From assembly GCA_020634855.1 (NCBI GenBank), contig JACKAU010000006.1:1-64000 (forward strand): 64,000 bases of DNA. The letters run 5' to 3'. This DNA comes from Anaerolineales bacterium (lineage in GTDB: Bacteria; Chloroflexota; Anaerolineae; 4572-78; J111). Positions within the stretch are counted from its first letter, which is position 1, and each line of letters opens with the position of its first letter. This document shows, one piece after another, positions 41,231 through 51,077 of this stretch. The notes beneath the pieces were generated by a model. That model was given only the letters and a program-made list of their open reading frames with translations. It was not told the DNA's origin and made no database searches. A program made the position numbers and the translations under genes.

Positions 41231-43897
41231 TTAACTTTTCTCCACGTTTACGGTCGAATAGAGGCCGTCCGGGCCGACCAACTTTTCCGCAGGCCGACCG
41301 GCTAAGTTACGCGGCATCAAAGCCACCCCTTCACTGACCGTTCGATTTATCCTGACCGGCACGGTCACAGTCGCGCCATTTTGAGACACCGTGACCTCAT
41401 CTCCATTGGCCAACCCCATCTTCCGAGCGTCGTGACCCGACAGCATTAGCTCCGGTTCGAGAAGGTGGGCGGCTACGGTCTCAGCCTCGGCCAGTAACCG
41501 GCCGCCGTCGTACAACATACGCGGCGCTACCAGCGTTAGCCCTTTTTCATCGCTCTTAACTTTGGCCGGTTCAACGAACCGCAGGGGGATTTGGGGCGAT
41601 GAGTCATTTTCGGCGGCGGTGGCCCACTGCACGCCCTCACGCACATCGGCGGTAAAGCTCATGCCCTCGTAGATGTAATGTTCCGTTTTGCGTTGCAACG
41701 AAATCGGGGCGGTCAGGTTTTTGAAACCCATCCCGGCGTACAGCGACACGCGCTGGGTAATCTCAGCCATTACGCCGTCAGCCGAAGCGTAGGCCCAATC
41801 AGCGCCCATCTGCCCGGCGATGCCGGTGAAGATGAGCCAATCGGCCCAGGCTTTAGGTGGCGCGGGGACGGCGGTATCGAACGTCTGAACCCGCCGCTCC
41901 AGATTAGTGTAGGAGCCGTCTCGCTCGGCCATACCTCTGGCCGGCAGAACCACATCGGCCAGTAGGGCGGTTTCGGTCAAAAACAGTTCCTGCACCACCA
42001 GAAAATCGAGTTGTTCCAGCGCCTGTTTGTAGCTATCGCTGTCGGGGGCTGGGTCGGCGGCGGCAATCAGCAGCCCCTTCACCTTACCCGACTGCAACAT
42101 TTCTTGGGCCGATAGGCCGGCGTTGGTTTCGACCGGTTTGTAACCCGGCAGTCGATCCGGCAAGATGCCCATATCGACAGCCCCCCGGCTGTTGGCCTGG
42201 GGCAGAACCGCGATCAGACCGTTGTTGGCTTTACCGGCGTGGCCTGTGACCAGAGCCAAAGCTTCCAGCGCCGCTTTCAAGGCCGGATCGTTGCCGGCTT
42301 CGAGACCAAAGATAATGATGCCGTTTTCGGCTTCGGCAAAGGCTTTAGCGGCGGCGTCAATCACGTCCGCTTCGATGCCGGTGATATCGGCCACCTTGTC
42401 CGGCGCGTAATTTTGCAGTGCTTTTTCTAAATCGGCAAACCCTGTGGTTCGGCTCTTGACCCAATCATCGCTGCTTAGACCCTGCTTGACGACCGAAGCC
42501 AGCAGCCCTAGCGCCAGATGAGCCGCCGTGCCGTAGCGATAGCGCAGCGTCGTTTGGGCTTGGGCATCAAGTTTGGTGCGCCGCCCCCCGGCATTGATGA
42601 CGTGCGCGCCTCGCTTGACCGACGCGCCGGCGACCCGCAGGTAAAGAATGGGCGCGTCTTGATCCAAATCGGCCCCGATGTTCAAAATGGTGGTGCCTTT
42701 GCCGACGTGGCCTAAATTGGTGTCGATGCCGACGCCGACCGTGAAGGCCGTAGTGTCATCCAGCGCGGCGGAGAGACCAACCCGGTGATCGATGTTGTTG
42801 GTGCCGATGACCTCGCGGAATAGCTTTTGAAAGACGTACAAATCTTCATTAGACAGGTGCGCCCCGGCGATGCCGCCCAGCGCGTCCGCGCCGTGAGCCG
42901 CTTTGATATCGCCGAACTCCTTGGCAATCAAGGCCAGGGCTTCGCCCCAGGTCGCTTCAACCAGGTCATCCCCTTTACGCACCAGCGGCGTGGTTAGCCG
43001 ATTGGGGCTGCCGTTGAAGTGATGACCAAAGCGACCCTTGTCGCAAATCCACAACTCGTTGACCGTTTCGTTCTGGCGCGGCATCACCCGGCGAATGGTG
43101 CCGGAGCGCGTCCCCAAAACGGTGTTACAACCCACCCCGCAGTGATTACACAGGCTCGGCACGTTGGTCATCTCCCAGGCCCGCGCACCGAAGCGAAAAT
43201 CGCGTGTGGTCAACGCCCCCACCGGGCAGATATCAGTAGTATTGCCGGAGTAGTGGCTGTCGAAACCGGGCTTGGAGTAGCTGACGATGTGGGCCCGACG
43301 GCCGCGATTCTCGATGGCCAGCACCGGATCAAAGGCGATTTCCTGTTGGAACCGCACACAGCGGGCGCAGATGATGCAGCGCTCCATATCGAGCACAATC
43401 AAATCGCCTAGTGGGTAGCGCTTCGGGAAATGCTGCTTGTCTTCGTAATCGAAGCGGCTGTTGCCCGGCCCATGCCGGACGGTCAAATCTTGCAGAGGAC
43501 ATTCGCCGCCTTTGTCACACACCGGACAATCTAAGGGGTGGCTGGTCAGCAAAAATTCCAGCACCGCTTTGCGATCATCAACCGCCGCTTCCGAGGTATC
43601 GACTTTAACCACCATACCCTCAGAAACCGTGGTAGTGCAGGCGGTCATCGGCTTGGGGAAAAAGCGAACAACCGGGTTGCCGTCTTGATCCAATTCCGGC
43701 TTACCGGTCCCCCGGTCGATGGCCGGCTGGCCCACTTCAACCAAACACATGCGGCACATCCCAACCGGGTCCATTTTGCCGTGATAACAAAAAACCGGAA
43801 TCTCATTATCAATTTGCTTCGCGGCTTCCACGATCAACGTGCCTTTGGGCACGGTCACCTGAACGCCGTCAATCGTTAATGTAACTTTATCTGACAT
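41231..43897 (-). CDS. NADH-quinone oxidoreductase subunit G
   Basis: An 888-residue subunit. The N-terminal third carries iron-sulfur motifs: FCYHGKMDPVGMCRMC ([2Fe-2S] N1b), CPVCDKGGECPLQD and CIICARCVRF (N4/N5), and the additional CNHCGVGC ... C motif of cluster N7. The rest is a molybdopterin-oxidoreductase fold that has lost its metal site, with an MopB-binding domain at the end (MLSGHDARKMGLANGDEVTV). It carries electrons from NuoF/E to NuoI. It starts 19 nt after the nuoF stop. Confidence 0.95.
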   Translation of the reverse strand: MSDKVTLTIDGVQVTVPKGTLIVEAAKQIDNEIPVFCYHGKMDPVGMCRMCLVEVGQPAIDRGTGKPELDQDGNPVVRFFPKPMTACTTTVSEGMVVKVDTSEAAVDDRKAVLEFLLTSHPLDCPVCDKGGECPLQDLTVRHGPGNSRFDYEDKQHFPKRYPLGDLIVLDMERCIICARCVRFQQEIAFDPVLAIENRGRRAHIVSYSKPGFDSHYSGNTTDICPVGALTTRDFRFGARAWEMTNVPSLCNHCGVGCNTVLGTRSGTIRRVMPRQNETVNELWICDKGRFGHHFNGSPNRLTTPLVRKGDDLVEATWGEALALIAKEFGDIKAAHGADALGGIAGAHLSNEDLYVFQKLFREVIGTNNIDHRVGLSAALDDTTAFTVGVGIDTNLGHVGKGTTILNIGADLDQDAPILYLRVAGASVKRGAHVINAGGRRTKLDAQAQTTLRYRYGTAAHLALGLLASVVKQGLSSDDWVKSRTTGFADLEKALQNYAPDKVADITGIEADVIDAAAKAFAEAENGIIIFGLEAGNDPALKAALEALALVTGHAGKANNGLIAVLPQANSRGAVDMGILPDRLPGYKPVETNAGLSAQEMLQSGKVKGLLIAAADPAPDSDSYKQALEQLDFLVVQELFLTETALLADVVLPARGMAERDGSYTNLERRVQTFDTAVPAPPKAWADWLIFTGIAGQMGADWAYASADGVMAEITQRVSLYAGMGFKNLTAPISLQRKTEHYIYEGMSFTADVREGVQWATAAENDSSPQIPLRFVEPAKVKSDEKGLTLVAPRMLYDGGRLLAEAETVAAHLLEPELMLSGHDARKMGLANGDEVTVSQNGATVTVPVRINRTVSEGVALMPRNLAGRPAEKLVGPDGLYSTVNVEKS

Positions 43898-43916
43898 CTC
43901 TTTTCCTCAACCGGCC

Positions 43917-45227
43917 TTAAAAGAAGGTGTGAATTAGGTCTTTTTGAGGTTGGTCGGCCTCATTCTCTTCCGAGGCCAGCTGCTCATACTCGTCCCGGAA
44001 CAACGCCAGGCTGGTGCGCACCCCCGGCACCACAAATTCGCCTAACAGGCAGAAACAGTTCCCTTCCATCTGATTGATAATCGTTTCGATCAGCTCAACA
44101 TCTTTTTTGGTGCCGTAGCCTTCGCGCAGTTTGCGGTAGACGCTGGTCAACCAGAAGGTACCCTCGCGGCAGGGGCTGCATTTGCCACAGCTTTCGTGCT
44201 TAAAGAATTTGACGTTCTTCTCCGCCGCCCAGACGGCATCAATCGTTTCGTCTAATATAATGAAGGACGCCGAACCCAGCATCCCCCCGGCCGCAGCCAT
44301 CGACTCGTAGTCCATCGGCGTATCGATTTTATCAGCGCCCATATTGCTGGAGGAAGCGCCGGCGGGCAAAATCGCCTTCACTTCTTTGCCGTCGATGACA
44401 CCGCCGCCTAATTCTTCAATTAAATAGCGGATCGGCGTTCCCAGCGGTACTTCGTAATTACCCGGCTTATTAACCCGTCCACTGAGTGAACAGATTTTCG
44501 TGCCGGGGCTTTTTTCCGTGCCGTATTGGCGATACTTATCGGCCCCGTGCAAAATAATTGGGGTGACGTTGGCCAGCGTCTCGACGTTATTGACGACGGT
44601 CGGTTTGGCGTACAGCCCGGCCACCGCCGGAAACGGCGGTCGGCTGCGCGGCTGGCCCATCAGCCCTTCCAGGCTGTTGAGCAGCGCCGTCTCTTCGCCG
44701 CAGATGTAAGCGCCCGCGCCCAGATGGAGATACATATCACACGAGAAGTCGGTGTCCAGGATATTTTTACCCAGATAGCCTTTCTCGTAAGCTTCGTCGA
44801 TGGCTTCTTGCAGCCGACCGTGGAACAGCGTCCAAAACTCGCCGCGCCCGTAGATGTAGCAGGTTTCGGCCCCGACCGCATAGGCACACAAGATCACGCC
44901 TTCGATGAACTGGTGCGGGTTCGACTCCATAATCTCGCGATCTTTGAATGTTCCCGGCTCGCTCTCGTCGGCGTTGACCACGATGTATTTCGGGAATAGG
45001 TTTTTGGGGATAAAACTCCACTTGACGCCGGTCGGAAAACCGGCCCCACCGCGCCCGCGCAACCCGGAGGCTTTGACTTCGTTGGTCACGTCGTCCGGCG
45101 TCATCTCCTTGAGACCGCGTTCCAGAGCCTTATACCCGTCGTGGGCCAGGTAGACGTCGATTTTATGAATATCTTTTATATCACGATGGCGGAACAAGAC
45201 GTGTTCTTTTAACAATTGATTGGCCAA
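43917..45227 (-). CDS. NADH-quinone oxidoreductase subunit F
   Basis: A 436-residue NADH-binding subunit. GRGGAGFPTGVKWSF is the FMN/NADH loop, and SCGKCSPCREG plus a Cys in GNCFCLLGEF ligate cluster N3. It oxidises NADH and hands electrons to NuoE/NuoG. It is separated from nuoE by a 194-nt gap that contains a palindromic repeat, an unusual break in an otherwise tight operon. Confidence 0.96.
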   Translation of the reverse strand: MANQLLKEHVLFRHRDIKDIHKIDVYLAHDGYKALERGLKEMTPDDVTNEVKASGLRGRGGAGFPTGVKWSFIPKNLFPKYIVVNADESEPGTFKDREIMESNPHQFIEGVILCAYAVGAETCYIYGRGEFWTLFHGRLQEAIDEAYEKGYLGKNILDTDFSCDMYLHLGAGAYICGEETALLNSLEGLMGQPRSRPPFPAVAGLYAKPTVVNNVETLANVTPIILHGADKYRQYGTEKSPGTKICSLSGRVNKPGNYEVPLGTPIRYLIEELGGGVIDGKEVKAILPAGASSSNMGADKIDTPMDYESMAAAGGMLGSASFIILDETIDAVWAAEKNVKFFKHESCGKCSPCREGTFWLTSVYRKLREGYGTKKDVELIETIINQMEGNCFCLLGEFVVPGVRTSLALFRDEYEQLASEENEADQPQKDLIHTFF

Positions 45228-45281
45228 TGGTGTTCCCCTTTGATGTCTAAACTTTATAACTTACCCAGTTCGAAGGTTATT

Positions 45282-45350
45282 GCCACGAATTTCACGAATT
45301 GGCACGAAAAAAATCTAAAAAGATTAGTGAAAATGCGTGTAATTCGTGAC
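45282..45350. repeat. 'GCCACGAATT' palindromic repeat, copy 2
   Basis: Begins GCCACGAATTTCACGAATTG and ends GTAATTCGTGAC; its ends are complementary. It lies inside the nuo operon between nuoE and nuoF. Copy 1 is at 30361-30425. Confidence 0.75.
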
Positions 45351-45421
45351 TATTTTTTAGCCTGGTAGGTCAACTACATAAGCCCTAATCTTATCACCGG
45401 CGGTGCAGGTTGCGCGCCGTT

Positions 45422-45910
45422 TTACGACGCTTCCGCCCGCAGCCGGGCCACAACTTCGTCAATTTGCTCGTCGGTTAGACTCTCAAAAAATTCCAGATTA
45501 ATCTGCATACAAGGGGCCTTGTCACAGGCGGCGATACAAACCACTTCTTCAACCGTAAACAGATTGTCTTCGGTCGTGCCGCCGTGTGGCCCCAACCCCA
45601 TGCGTTCGCACAATCGCTTGAAAAAATCCTCAGCGCCGCGCAGCGCACAAGGCAAGTCGGTGCAGACCTGCATCATATATTTGCCGACCGGCTCTTTGCG
45701 GAACAGCGTGTAAAACCCGATGATCGAATGGACGTGGGTCGTTTCGATGCCCAGCGCGTCGGCCACGGCTTCGATATCGTCATCGTCCAGCCAATTTTTT
45801 TCGCGCTGAGCCAGATAGAGGGCCGGCAATACCGCCGACAGTTTGCGATCAGGCGGGTACTTCTTCAAAATTTTATCTAGGTCTTGTTGCTCTTTTTCAG
45901 TCCAGCCCAT
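45422..45910 (-). CDS. NADH-quinone oxidoreductase subunit E
   Basis: A 162-residue thioredoxin-fold subunit with one [2Fe-2S] cluster (N1a). The four Cys are in VCTDLPC and CIAACD. The N-terminal helical part (ALYLAQREKNWL) is typical. It starts 2 nt after the nuoCD stop, so translation is likely coupled. Confidence 0.95.
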   Translation of the reverse strand: MGWTEKEQQDLDKILKKYPPDRKLSAVLPALYLAQREKNWLDDDDIEAVADALGIETTHVHSIIGFYTLFRKEPVGKYMMQVCTDLPCALRGAEDFFKRLCERMGLGPHGGTTEDNLFTVEEVVCIAACDKAPCMQINLEFFESLTDEQIDEVVARLRAEAS

Positions 45911-45912
45911 AG

Positions 45913-47694
45913 TTAGCGGTCAACCTCCCCTAGCACGATATCAATTGAGCCGATGATGGTAATCAAGTCAGAGATAAAGCCCCCTCGGGCCATCGTATTG
46001 GTGGCCTGGAGATTCACAAATGAGGGGCCGCGTACTCGTAAACGGTAAGGCTTGGCGGTGCCGTCGCTAATCAGGCCAAAACCCAACCAGCCTTTCGGAT
46101 TCTCACCAATAGAATAGACCTGCCCTTCCGGCGGGAGATAGCCTTCGGTGACCAGCTTAAAGTGATGAATGAGCGACTCCATACTGGTCGAGATTTCCTG
46201 ACGGGGCGGCAACGCCACTTTGCGATCGGCTGTGCGGTACGGGCCGGGCTTAATCTGGTCGATCGCCTGCTCAATGATGCGCATACTCTGGTGCAACTCT
46301 TCCATCCGTACTGTGTAGCGCGCATAAGAGTCGGCGTCGGTGGAGGTTGGCACTTCAAAATCAAACTGATCATACACACAGTAAGGTCGTACTTTCCGCA
46401 AATCGAGCGGGACGCCGGCCGCACGCAGCAGCGGTCCGGTTATACCCAAGGCAATCGCTTCCTCCGCCTTTAAGATGCCGATGCCTTTGAGGCGGCTCAA
46501 CCAGAGCGGATTTTTGGTCAGCATCACATGATAATCGTGGTAGTAGCCGGCAAACTCTTTCAAAAAGGCCCGAACCGCATCCATAAACGCGCCGGGCAAC
46601 GGCCAGCGTAAGCCGCCGACGCTAAAATAGCTGGTGGTCATCCGCGCGCCACAGACCATTTCAAAAATATCGAGAATACGCTCTCGCATCATGAAGCAAT
46701 ACAACGGCGCGGCGTGAGGCGTTCCGCCCACATCCATCGCATGGGTACCGAGCCAGATCATATGGCTGGCAATCCGCTGCAACTCAGCCAAAATCACGCG
46801 GACATACTGGACGTGTTCGGGAATATCAACATCCATCAACTTTTCAACCGCCATCACATAGGCCAGATTGTTGTTCATCGGCGAAACGTAATCCATGCGG
46901 TCGCAATATGGGATGAACTTTTCGTAGCGTTTGTTCTCGCCGGTCTTCTCAAAACCGGAGTGCAGATAGCCCAACTCCGGCGTAACCCGAACGACTTTTT
47001 CGCCGTCCAACTCCGTGGCCAGGCGCAGCACGCCGTGCGTGGCCGGGTGGTGCGGGCCGAGGTTCAGCACCATGTGCCCGTTGGTATCCATCTCCTCCGG
47101 CAGTTCGGTCTCGAACGAGGGACCGGCCATAATCTGCTTACCCAGGTGAGCAAAGCGCGGGTTATTCCGATCCTTCTCAAAATAGACCGGCTCCCCACCC
47201 AACGGATAATCCTTGCGCAGCGGATGCCCCACCCAGTTGTCCGGCATCATGATGCGATGCATCCACGGGTGGTTTTCAAACTCGATGCCCATCAGGTCGT
47301 ACGTTTCCCGTTCGAGCCAGTTGGCCGTGGGCCAGATATCGGTGACCGAAGCTACTTTGGGCAGCGGCTCGCCAAAGCGACCAGAGCCATCGGTTCCGCC
47401 GTTGCGGCCGGGGTCGGGTACATCGACGATGAGTCGGATAAAACTGTTTTTAGGGATGGAATAGAGTTCGTAATTAACTGCAAAACGGGGGGTCTGACCT
47501 AAGTTGAGGCGGTCAGTACCATAAATATCGACCAACAGATTGTACTGCGCATCTTCGTCACTTTCCAGAAAGGAAGCGACGTCTCGCAGTTGCTCGGCAT
47601 CGATCTTGAGGGTGGTATCGCCCCTAAATTCCGAGTGGTCTTTTAGCGCGGCGGGGAACTTAGCCGTTAACTTTTCGATGATTTTTTCAGTCAT
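45913..47694 (-). CDS. NADH-quinone oxidoreductase subunit CD (fused)
   Basis: A 593-residue fusion of NuoC (about 1-180; ERETYDLMGIEFENHPWMHRIMMP) and NuoD (about 205-593; LNLGPHHPATHGVLRL, CDRMDYVSPMNNNLAY). In NuoD the quinone-site His is in GPHHPATHG and the Tyr in MDYVS. The fusion is also known from Escherichia coli and some other phyla; many relatives keep the two genes separate. The linker between the parts is about 25 residues. It lies between nuoB (64-nt gap) and nuoE. Confidence 0.95.
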   Translation of the reverse strand: MTEKIIEKLTAKFPAALKDHSEFRGDTTLKIDAEQLRDVASFLESDEDAQYNLLVDIYGTDRLNLGQTPRFAVNYELYSIPKNSFIRLIVDVPDPGRNGGTDGSGRFGEPLPKVASVTDIWPTANWLERETYDLMGIEFENHPWMHRIMMPDNWVGHPLRKDYPLGGEPVYFEKDRNNPRFAHLGKQIMAGPSFETELPEEMDTNGHMVLNLGPHHPATHGVLRLATELDGEKVVRVTPELGYLHSGFEKTGENKRYEKFIPYCDRMDYVSPMNNNLAYVMAVEKLMDVDIPEHVQYVRVILAELQRIASHMIWLGTHAMDVGGTPHAAPLYCFMMRERILDIFEMVCGARMTTSYFSVGGLRWPLPGAFMDAVRAFLKEFAGYYHDYHVMLTKNPLWLSRLKGIGILKAEEAIALGITGPLLRAAGVPLDLRKVRPYCVYDQFDFEVPTSTDADSYARYTVRMEELHQSMRIIEQAIDQIKPGPYRTADRKVALPPRQEISTSMESLIHHFKLVTEGYLPPEGQVYSIGENPKGWLGFGLISDGTAKPYRLRVRGPSFVNLQATNTMARGGFISDLITIIGSIDIVLGEVDR

Positions 47695-47758
47695 TAGGTT
47701 TTCTCAATATGAATTTAACCCTACGCTCACGGTCAGGCCCAGCTAACTGACCCAACGC

Positions 47759-48289
47759 TTACTCGCGAACACCGAGCTTTTCCTCCGCTTTAATCTTTTC
47801 ACGGAGTTTATCGATGGCGTAGAAAAGCGCTTCCGGTCGCGGCGGGCAGCCGGGGACATAGACATCGACCGGCAGCATCTTATCGACCCCCTGAACAATG
47901 GCGTAATTATTGAAGGGGCCGCCACACGAAGCGCAGTCGCCCATCGCGATTACCCATTTAGGGTCGGACATTTGATCGTAAATACGCTTAATGACCGGGG
48001 CCATTTTGTTCGACACCCGACCGGACACAATCAACAGGTCGGCCTGACGCGGCGAAGCCCGAAACACTTCAGAGCCAAAGCGGGCAATATCGAAACGGGA
48101 TGCTGCGGCGCTAATCTGCTCGATGGCGCAGCAGGCCAGCCCAAACGTCAACGGCCAAACCGAGTTGGCTCGCCCCCAGTTGACTAACTCTTCTAATTTA
48201 GCTAATGCGAAACCTGCACTTCCATCCTTAGCATGCGCCTGGGTGCCACCCAACGCGCCTTGCTGCGGAGACCCAACTGCTACTCCCAT
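47759..48289 (-). CDS. NADH-quinone oxidoreductase subunit B
   Basis: A 176-residue subunit. The ATG at 48289 has AAAGGAG at the right spacing; it overlaps the end of nuoA by 10 nt. The N-terminal about 25 residues are Gly/Ala-rich. Cluster N2 ligands are the CC pair in FGLACCAIEQ, the Cys in GDCASCGGPF and that in VPGCPPRPEA. It is the last cluster before quinone. Confidence 0.95.
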   Translation of the reverse strand: MGVAVGSPQQGALGGTQAHAKDGSAGFALAKLEELVNWGRANSVWPLTFGLACCAIEQISAAASRFDIARFGSEVFRASPRQADLLIVSGRVSNKMAPVIKRIYDQMSDPKWVIAMGDCASCGGPFNNYAIVQGVDKMLPVDVYVPGCPPRPEALFYAIDKLREKIKAEEKLGVRE

Positions 48290-48636
48290 TCGAGTACTCC
48301 TTTCTTCCACACGTAGACAAAGCTCTCAATCAATAACAGTGTAAATATGCCGACTTGGATCAAACCAAACCATTTCAAATCCCAAAAAAGAACCGCCCAG
48401 GGATAAAGAAACAGGACTTCAATATCAAATATAATGAAGAGCATGGCCACAATATAATATTGGATCGGCACCCGCCGACGAGCGTCCCCGTAAGCCAGCT
48501 TGCCGGACTCGATCACCTCAGATTTAGCCGGATTGGGCAGGCGCGGGCCTAAAAAATGGGGCAAAATCAAAGAAACAGAAGCCAAAATCGTGGCGATGAC
48601 AAATAAGATTAATATGGGCAGATAATCTAGCGGCAA
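48280..48636 (-). CDS. NADH-quinone oxidoreductase subunit A
   Basis: A 118-residue subunit with three membrane helices and the loop carrying the conserved acidic residues: KSEVIESGKLAYGDARRRVPIQYYIVAMLFIIFDIEVLFLYPWAV (the ESG and D/E sites are kept). The start is TTG at 48636, supported by GGAGGCG 5-6 nt upstream and the absence of an in-frame ATG at that end. It is the first gene of the nuo operon. A TATAAT (plus-strand 48672-48677) lies about 40 bp upstream, without a clear -35. Confidence 0.93.
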   Translation of the reverse strand: MPLDYLPILILFVIATILASVSLILPHFLGPRLPNPAKSEVIESGKLAYGDARRRVPIQYYIVAMLFIIFDIEVLFLYPWAVLFWDLKWFGLIQVGIFTLLLIESFVYVWKKGVLEWE

Positions 48637-49218
48637 GATTACGCCTCCTATCTAAAATTATTATCAAATTTATTATAATAATTACCGGGGCTATCGGTCG
48701 TGTATTTTATCACAAAGACACCAGGGTGTCAAAGAAATTTCTAACCGAAGTTATCAAAAAATCAAAAAATTTGGGCAAAAAAGCAAAGTGTTTAGCAATT
48801 TGTCGAACAATTGCAAAGGTCTTTAAAGAGTTGTGGCTTTACACCGCCCATGTTACGGCGCATTGGCATAATGCGCAAACCAGAACCAACAATGTGAGGC
48901 ATAGGCAAGTACCCCTAACCATTCTAACAAGCCGTCAATTAAGCGTATAACGCCTAACATTACGTTTGTCCAGAAATTGCCGGACAAACTACAACTTCCC
49001 GCCTTTATCGGTTATAATCGAAAGAACATCTATTCACGTGACATTATCAGCTTAGATTTGGCAATCCGCGCCGAACCAACTATGATCATCTCTTGAAATC
49101 AGTTATCCGATCAGGTGAGAGTTGATTTGAACCAAAAACATGCCGGTAACGTCGTCATCACCATTTGCCAATCGGCAGAAACCGCCGAAACGGGTAGTCT
49201 CTTGGTAATACATCTCCT
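48637..49218. other. Divergent promoter region of nuo and the M1 peptidase gene
   Basis: Holds an AT-rich stretch with TATAAT on the minus strand (48677-48672, nuo side) and TATAAT on the plus strand (49013-49018, peptidase side). Hairpins: GCGCATT / AATGCGC near 48858-48876 and TTTGTCC / GGACAAA near 48964-48987. A GTTAGGCGTTATACGC stretch (minus strand, near 48946-48961) also occurs in part at 7818. A short Lys-rich open frame at 48726-48950 is not convincing. I see nothing else. Confidence 0.45.
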
Positions 49219-50853
49219 ATGATCGTCAAATCGTTGGTCTCACTGATCTTTGCCCTAGTGACCTTGCCGGCCTGTACTGCCTGGCCGATTATCGCCCAAC
49301 AGCCCACTACACCTACCATTTCAACCCTATCTTTACCTCCCACCCCAATCCCTGTGGCGACCTTGCCCCCAACGCCAGCACCGGCGACTGTACCGCCCAC
49401 CACTACCCTCGTGCCTACGCCCACCCCAAATATCGCTGAGGTCAACTTTGCCGACCTATCGCCCTACCACCGGGCGATGCGACCAGAGTTTGCCAGCGAT
49501 GTCGACCAGGTAGCCGCCGCAGGTGCGACACACTATTATATTGAAGCGATCCTCGATTTTCCCAGCGGCGATACCGGCGGCGAAGTTCGGCTTATGGGTT
49601 CAGAGCAAATTCGCTATACGAATACTGAGACTACCCCTTTAGACGACATCTATTTTCGGCTATATCCCAACCTACCGGGCTATGGAGGACAAATGACGGT
49701 CAGTACGGTATGGGTCAATGACCAACCAGTGATGCCTGTTCTTGAGGCCGACGATACAGTTTTGCGAGCGCCTCTACCCTCGCCACTGCTGCCCGGTGAA
49801 AGCGCTACCGTTACGCTCGATTTTGAGGCGCAACTGCCCAATGAAACCCAGGGTGGTTACAACATCTTTTCCTACAGCAACGGGACGGCGGCGCTGGCCA
49901 ATTTCTATCCGGCGGTGGCCGTCTACGATGACGAAGGCTGGGACATCGATATTCCCCCACCTTACGGAGATGCCACTTACCTGGATACGGCTTTGTTTCA
50001 CGTAGAGCTTACTATCCCCCAAGCGATGATCGTGGCCGCCTCCGGGAGTGTGATCGACTCCACTATTAATGAAAATGGGACCCAAACTCTGTTGCTGGCT
50101 TCGGGGCCGATGCGCGATTTCTACATCGCTATGCGCGAGGATTTTCAAATCGCCAGCGAAACCGTGGACGGTGTCACGGTTAACAGTTACTACCCGCCGG
50201 AGTTGGCCGAGGGCGGCCAATTGGCGCTGCGCTACGCCGCCGACGCTCTGGCCCTATTCAATGAACGCTTTGGACCTTACCCTTTCGCTGAATTTGATGT
50301 AGTGGCCACGCCGACTACCGCCGGCGGCGTCGAATATCCTGGTATCGTTGTTATCTCCGAAAATCTGTACGGCCAGAGCGGCGGCTTTTTTGAACACGCT
50401 ACCGTGCATGAAGTGGCCCATCAATGGTGGTACAGTCTGGTCGGCAACGATCAGATCGATGATCCCTGGCTGGATGAGTCGCTAACAAACTACAGCACAA
50501 TTTTTTATTGGGAGACGTTTGGCGGGCCGAATGCGGGCGAGAGCGTGATTGAAGGCTACTTCTTTGGCCCTTATGAAGCCGCCCAAGAGCGAGTTGGCGA
50601 TCGCGCCGTAACTGGCCCGGTTTCAGCCTATACCGAAGGTGAATATAGCGCGTTTGTCTACGGCAAAGGGCCGCTCTTTTTTAACGCCCTTCGTCAGGAA
50701 GTGGGCGATGAGGTCTATTTCGATATCATGCATACCTACTTAACCGAGTTTAAATATAAAATCGCGACGGCCAACGACCTATTCGCGATTATCGAACAAA
50801 AATCCGGCCAAAATGTAGAGCCGTTACTTGAAACTTGGCTCGAGCCTCGTTAA
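49219..50853 (+). CDS. M1-family zinc metallopeptidase lipoprotein
   Basis: A 544-residue secreted lipoprotein. The signal peptide ends at the lipobox LPAC (Cys near residue 16-17), followed by a Pro/Thr-rich linker to about residue 75. The zinc site is HEVAHQWWYSLVGND ... DPWLDESLTNYS (HExxH, third ligand Glu 19 residues on) near residue 397. The exopeptidase motif is likely GGVEYPGIV, replacing the usual GAMEN. Upstream beta domains (about 90-330) match the M1 N-terminal saddle. The C-terminal helical domain of long M1 peptidases is absent, as in the short bacterial forms. It probably trims peptides outside the membrane. No good Shine-Dalgarno is visible. Confidence 0.87.
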   Translation: MIVKSLVSLIFALVTLPACTAWPIIAQQPTTPTISTLSLPPTPIPVATLPPTPAPATVPPTTTLVPTPTPNIAEVNFADLSPYHRAMRPEFASDVDQVAAAGATHYYIEAILDFPSGDTGGEVRLMGSEQIRYTNTETTPLDDIYFRLYPNLPGYGGQMTVSTVWVNDQPVMPVLEADDTVLRAPLPSPLLPGESATVTLDFEAQLPNETQGGYNIFSYSNGTAALANFYPAVAVYDDEGWDIDIPPPYGDATYLDTALFHVELTIPQAMIVAASGSVIDSTINENGTQTLLLASGPMRDFYIAMREDFQIASETVDGVTVNSYYPPELAEGGQLALRYAADALALFNERFGPYPFAEFDVVATPTTAGGVEYPGIVVISENLYGQSGGFFEHATVHEVAHQWWYSLVGNDQIDDPWLDESLTNYSTIFYWETFGGPNAGESVIEGYFFGPYEAAQERVGDRAVTGPVSAYTEGEYSAFVYGKGPLFFNALRQEVGDEVYFDIMHTYLTEFKYKIATANDLFAIIEQKSGQNVEPLLETWLEPR

Positions 50854-51077
50854 AATTAATGAGTAAGCTAAACAGGCAATTTGGCCTATAGGTTTTGGCA
50901 CAACCCGTGTTATAATTAAAAAGTTAGGCGTTTGATTACCCAAGCATAACGCCAAGATCTTTAAAAATTCTATAGCCGGCAGCGGAAAGGCGTACCCACC
51001 TTCAACTGATTGTAGTTCTAAAACTTTCACCAATTCAATATCCAACCTACCAAATCGTTTTCCCAGGAGACATTCAC

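Noticed and set aside
48726..48950. Lys-rich GTG-started frame upstream of the M1 peptidase gene
   Set aside because: Weak ribosome site, composition changes from AT-rich to noise within the frame, overlaps hairpins; not convincing as a gene.
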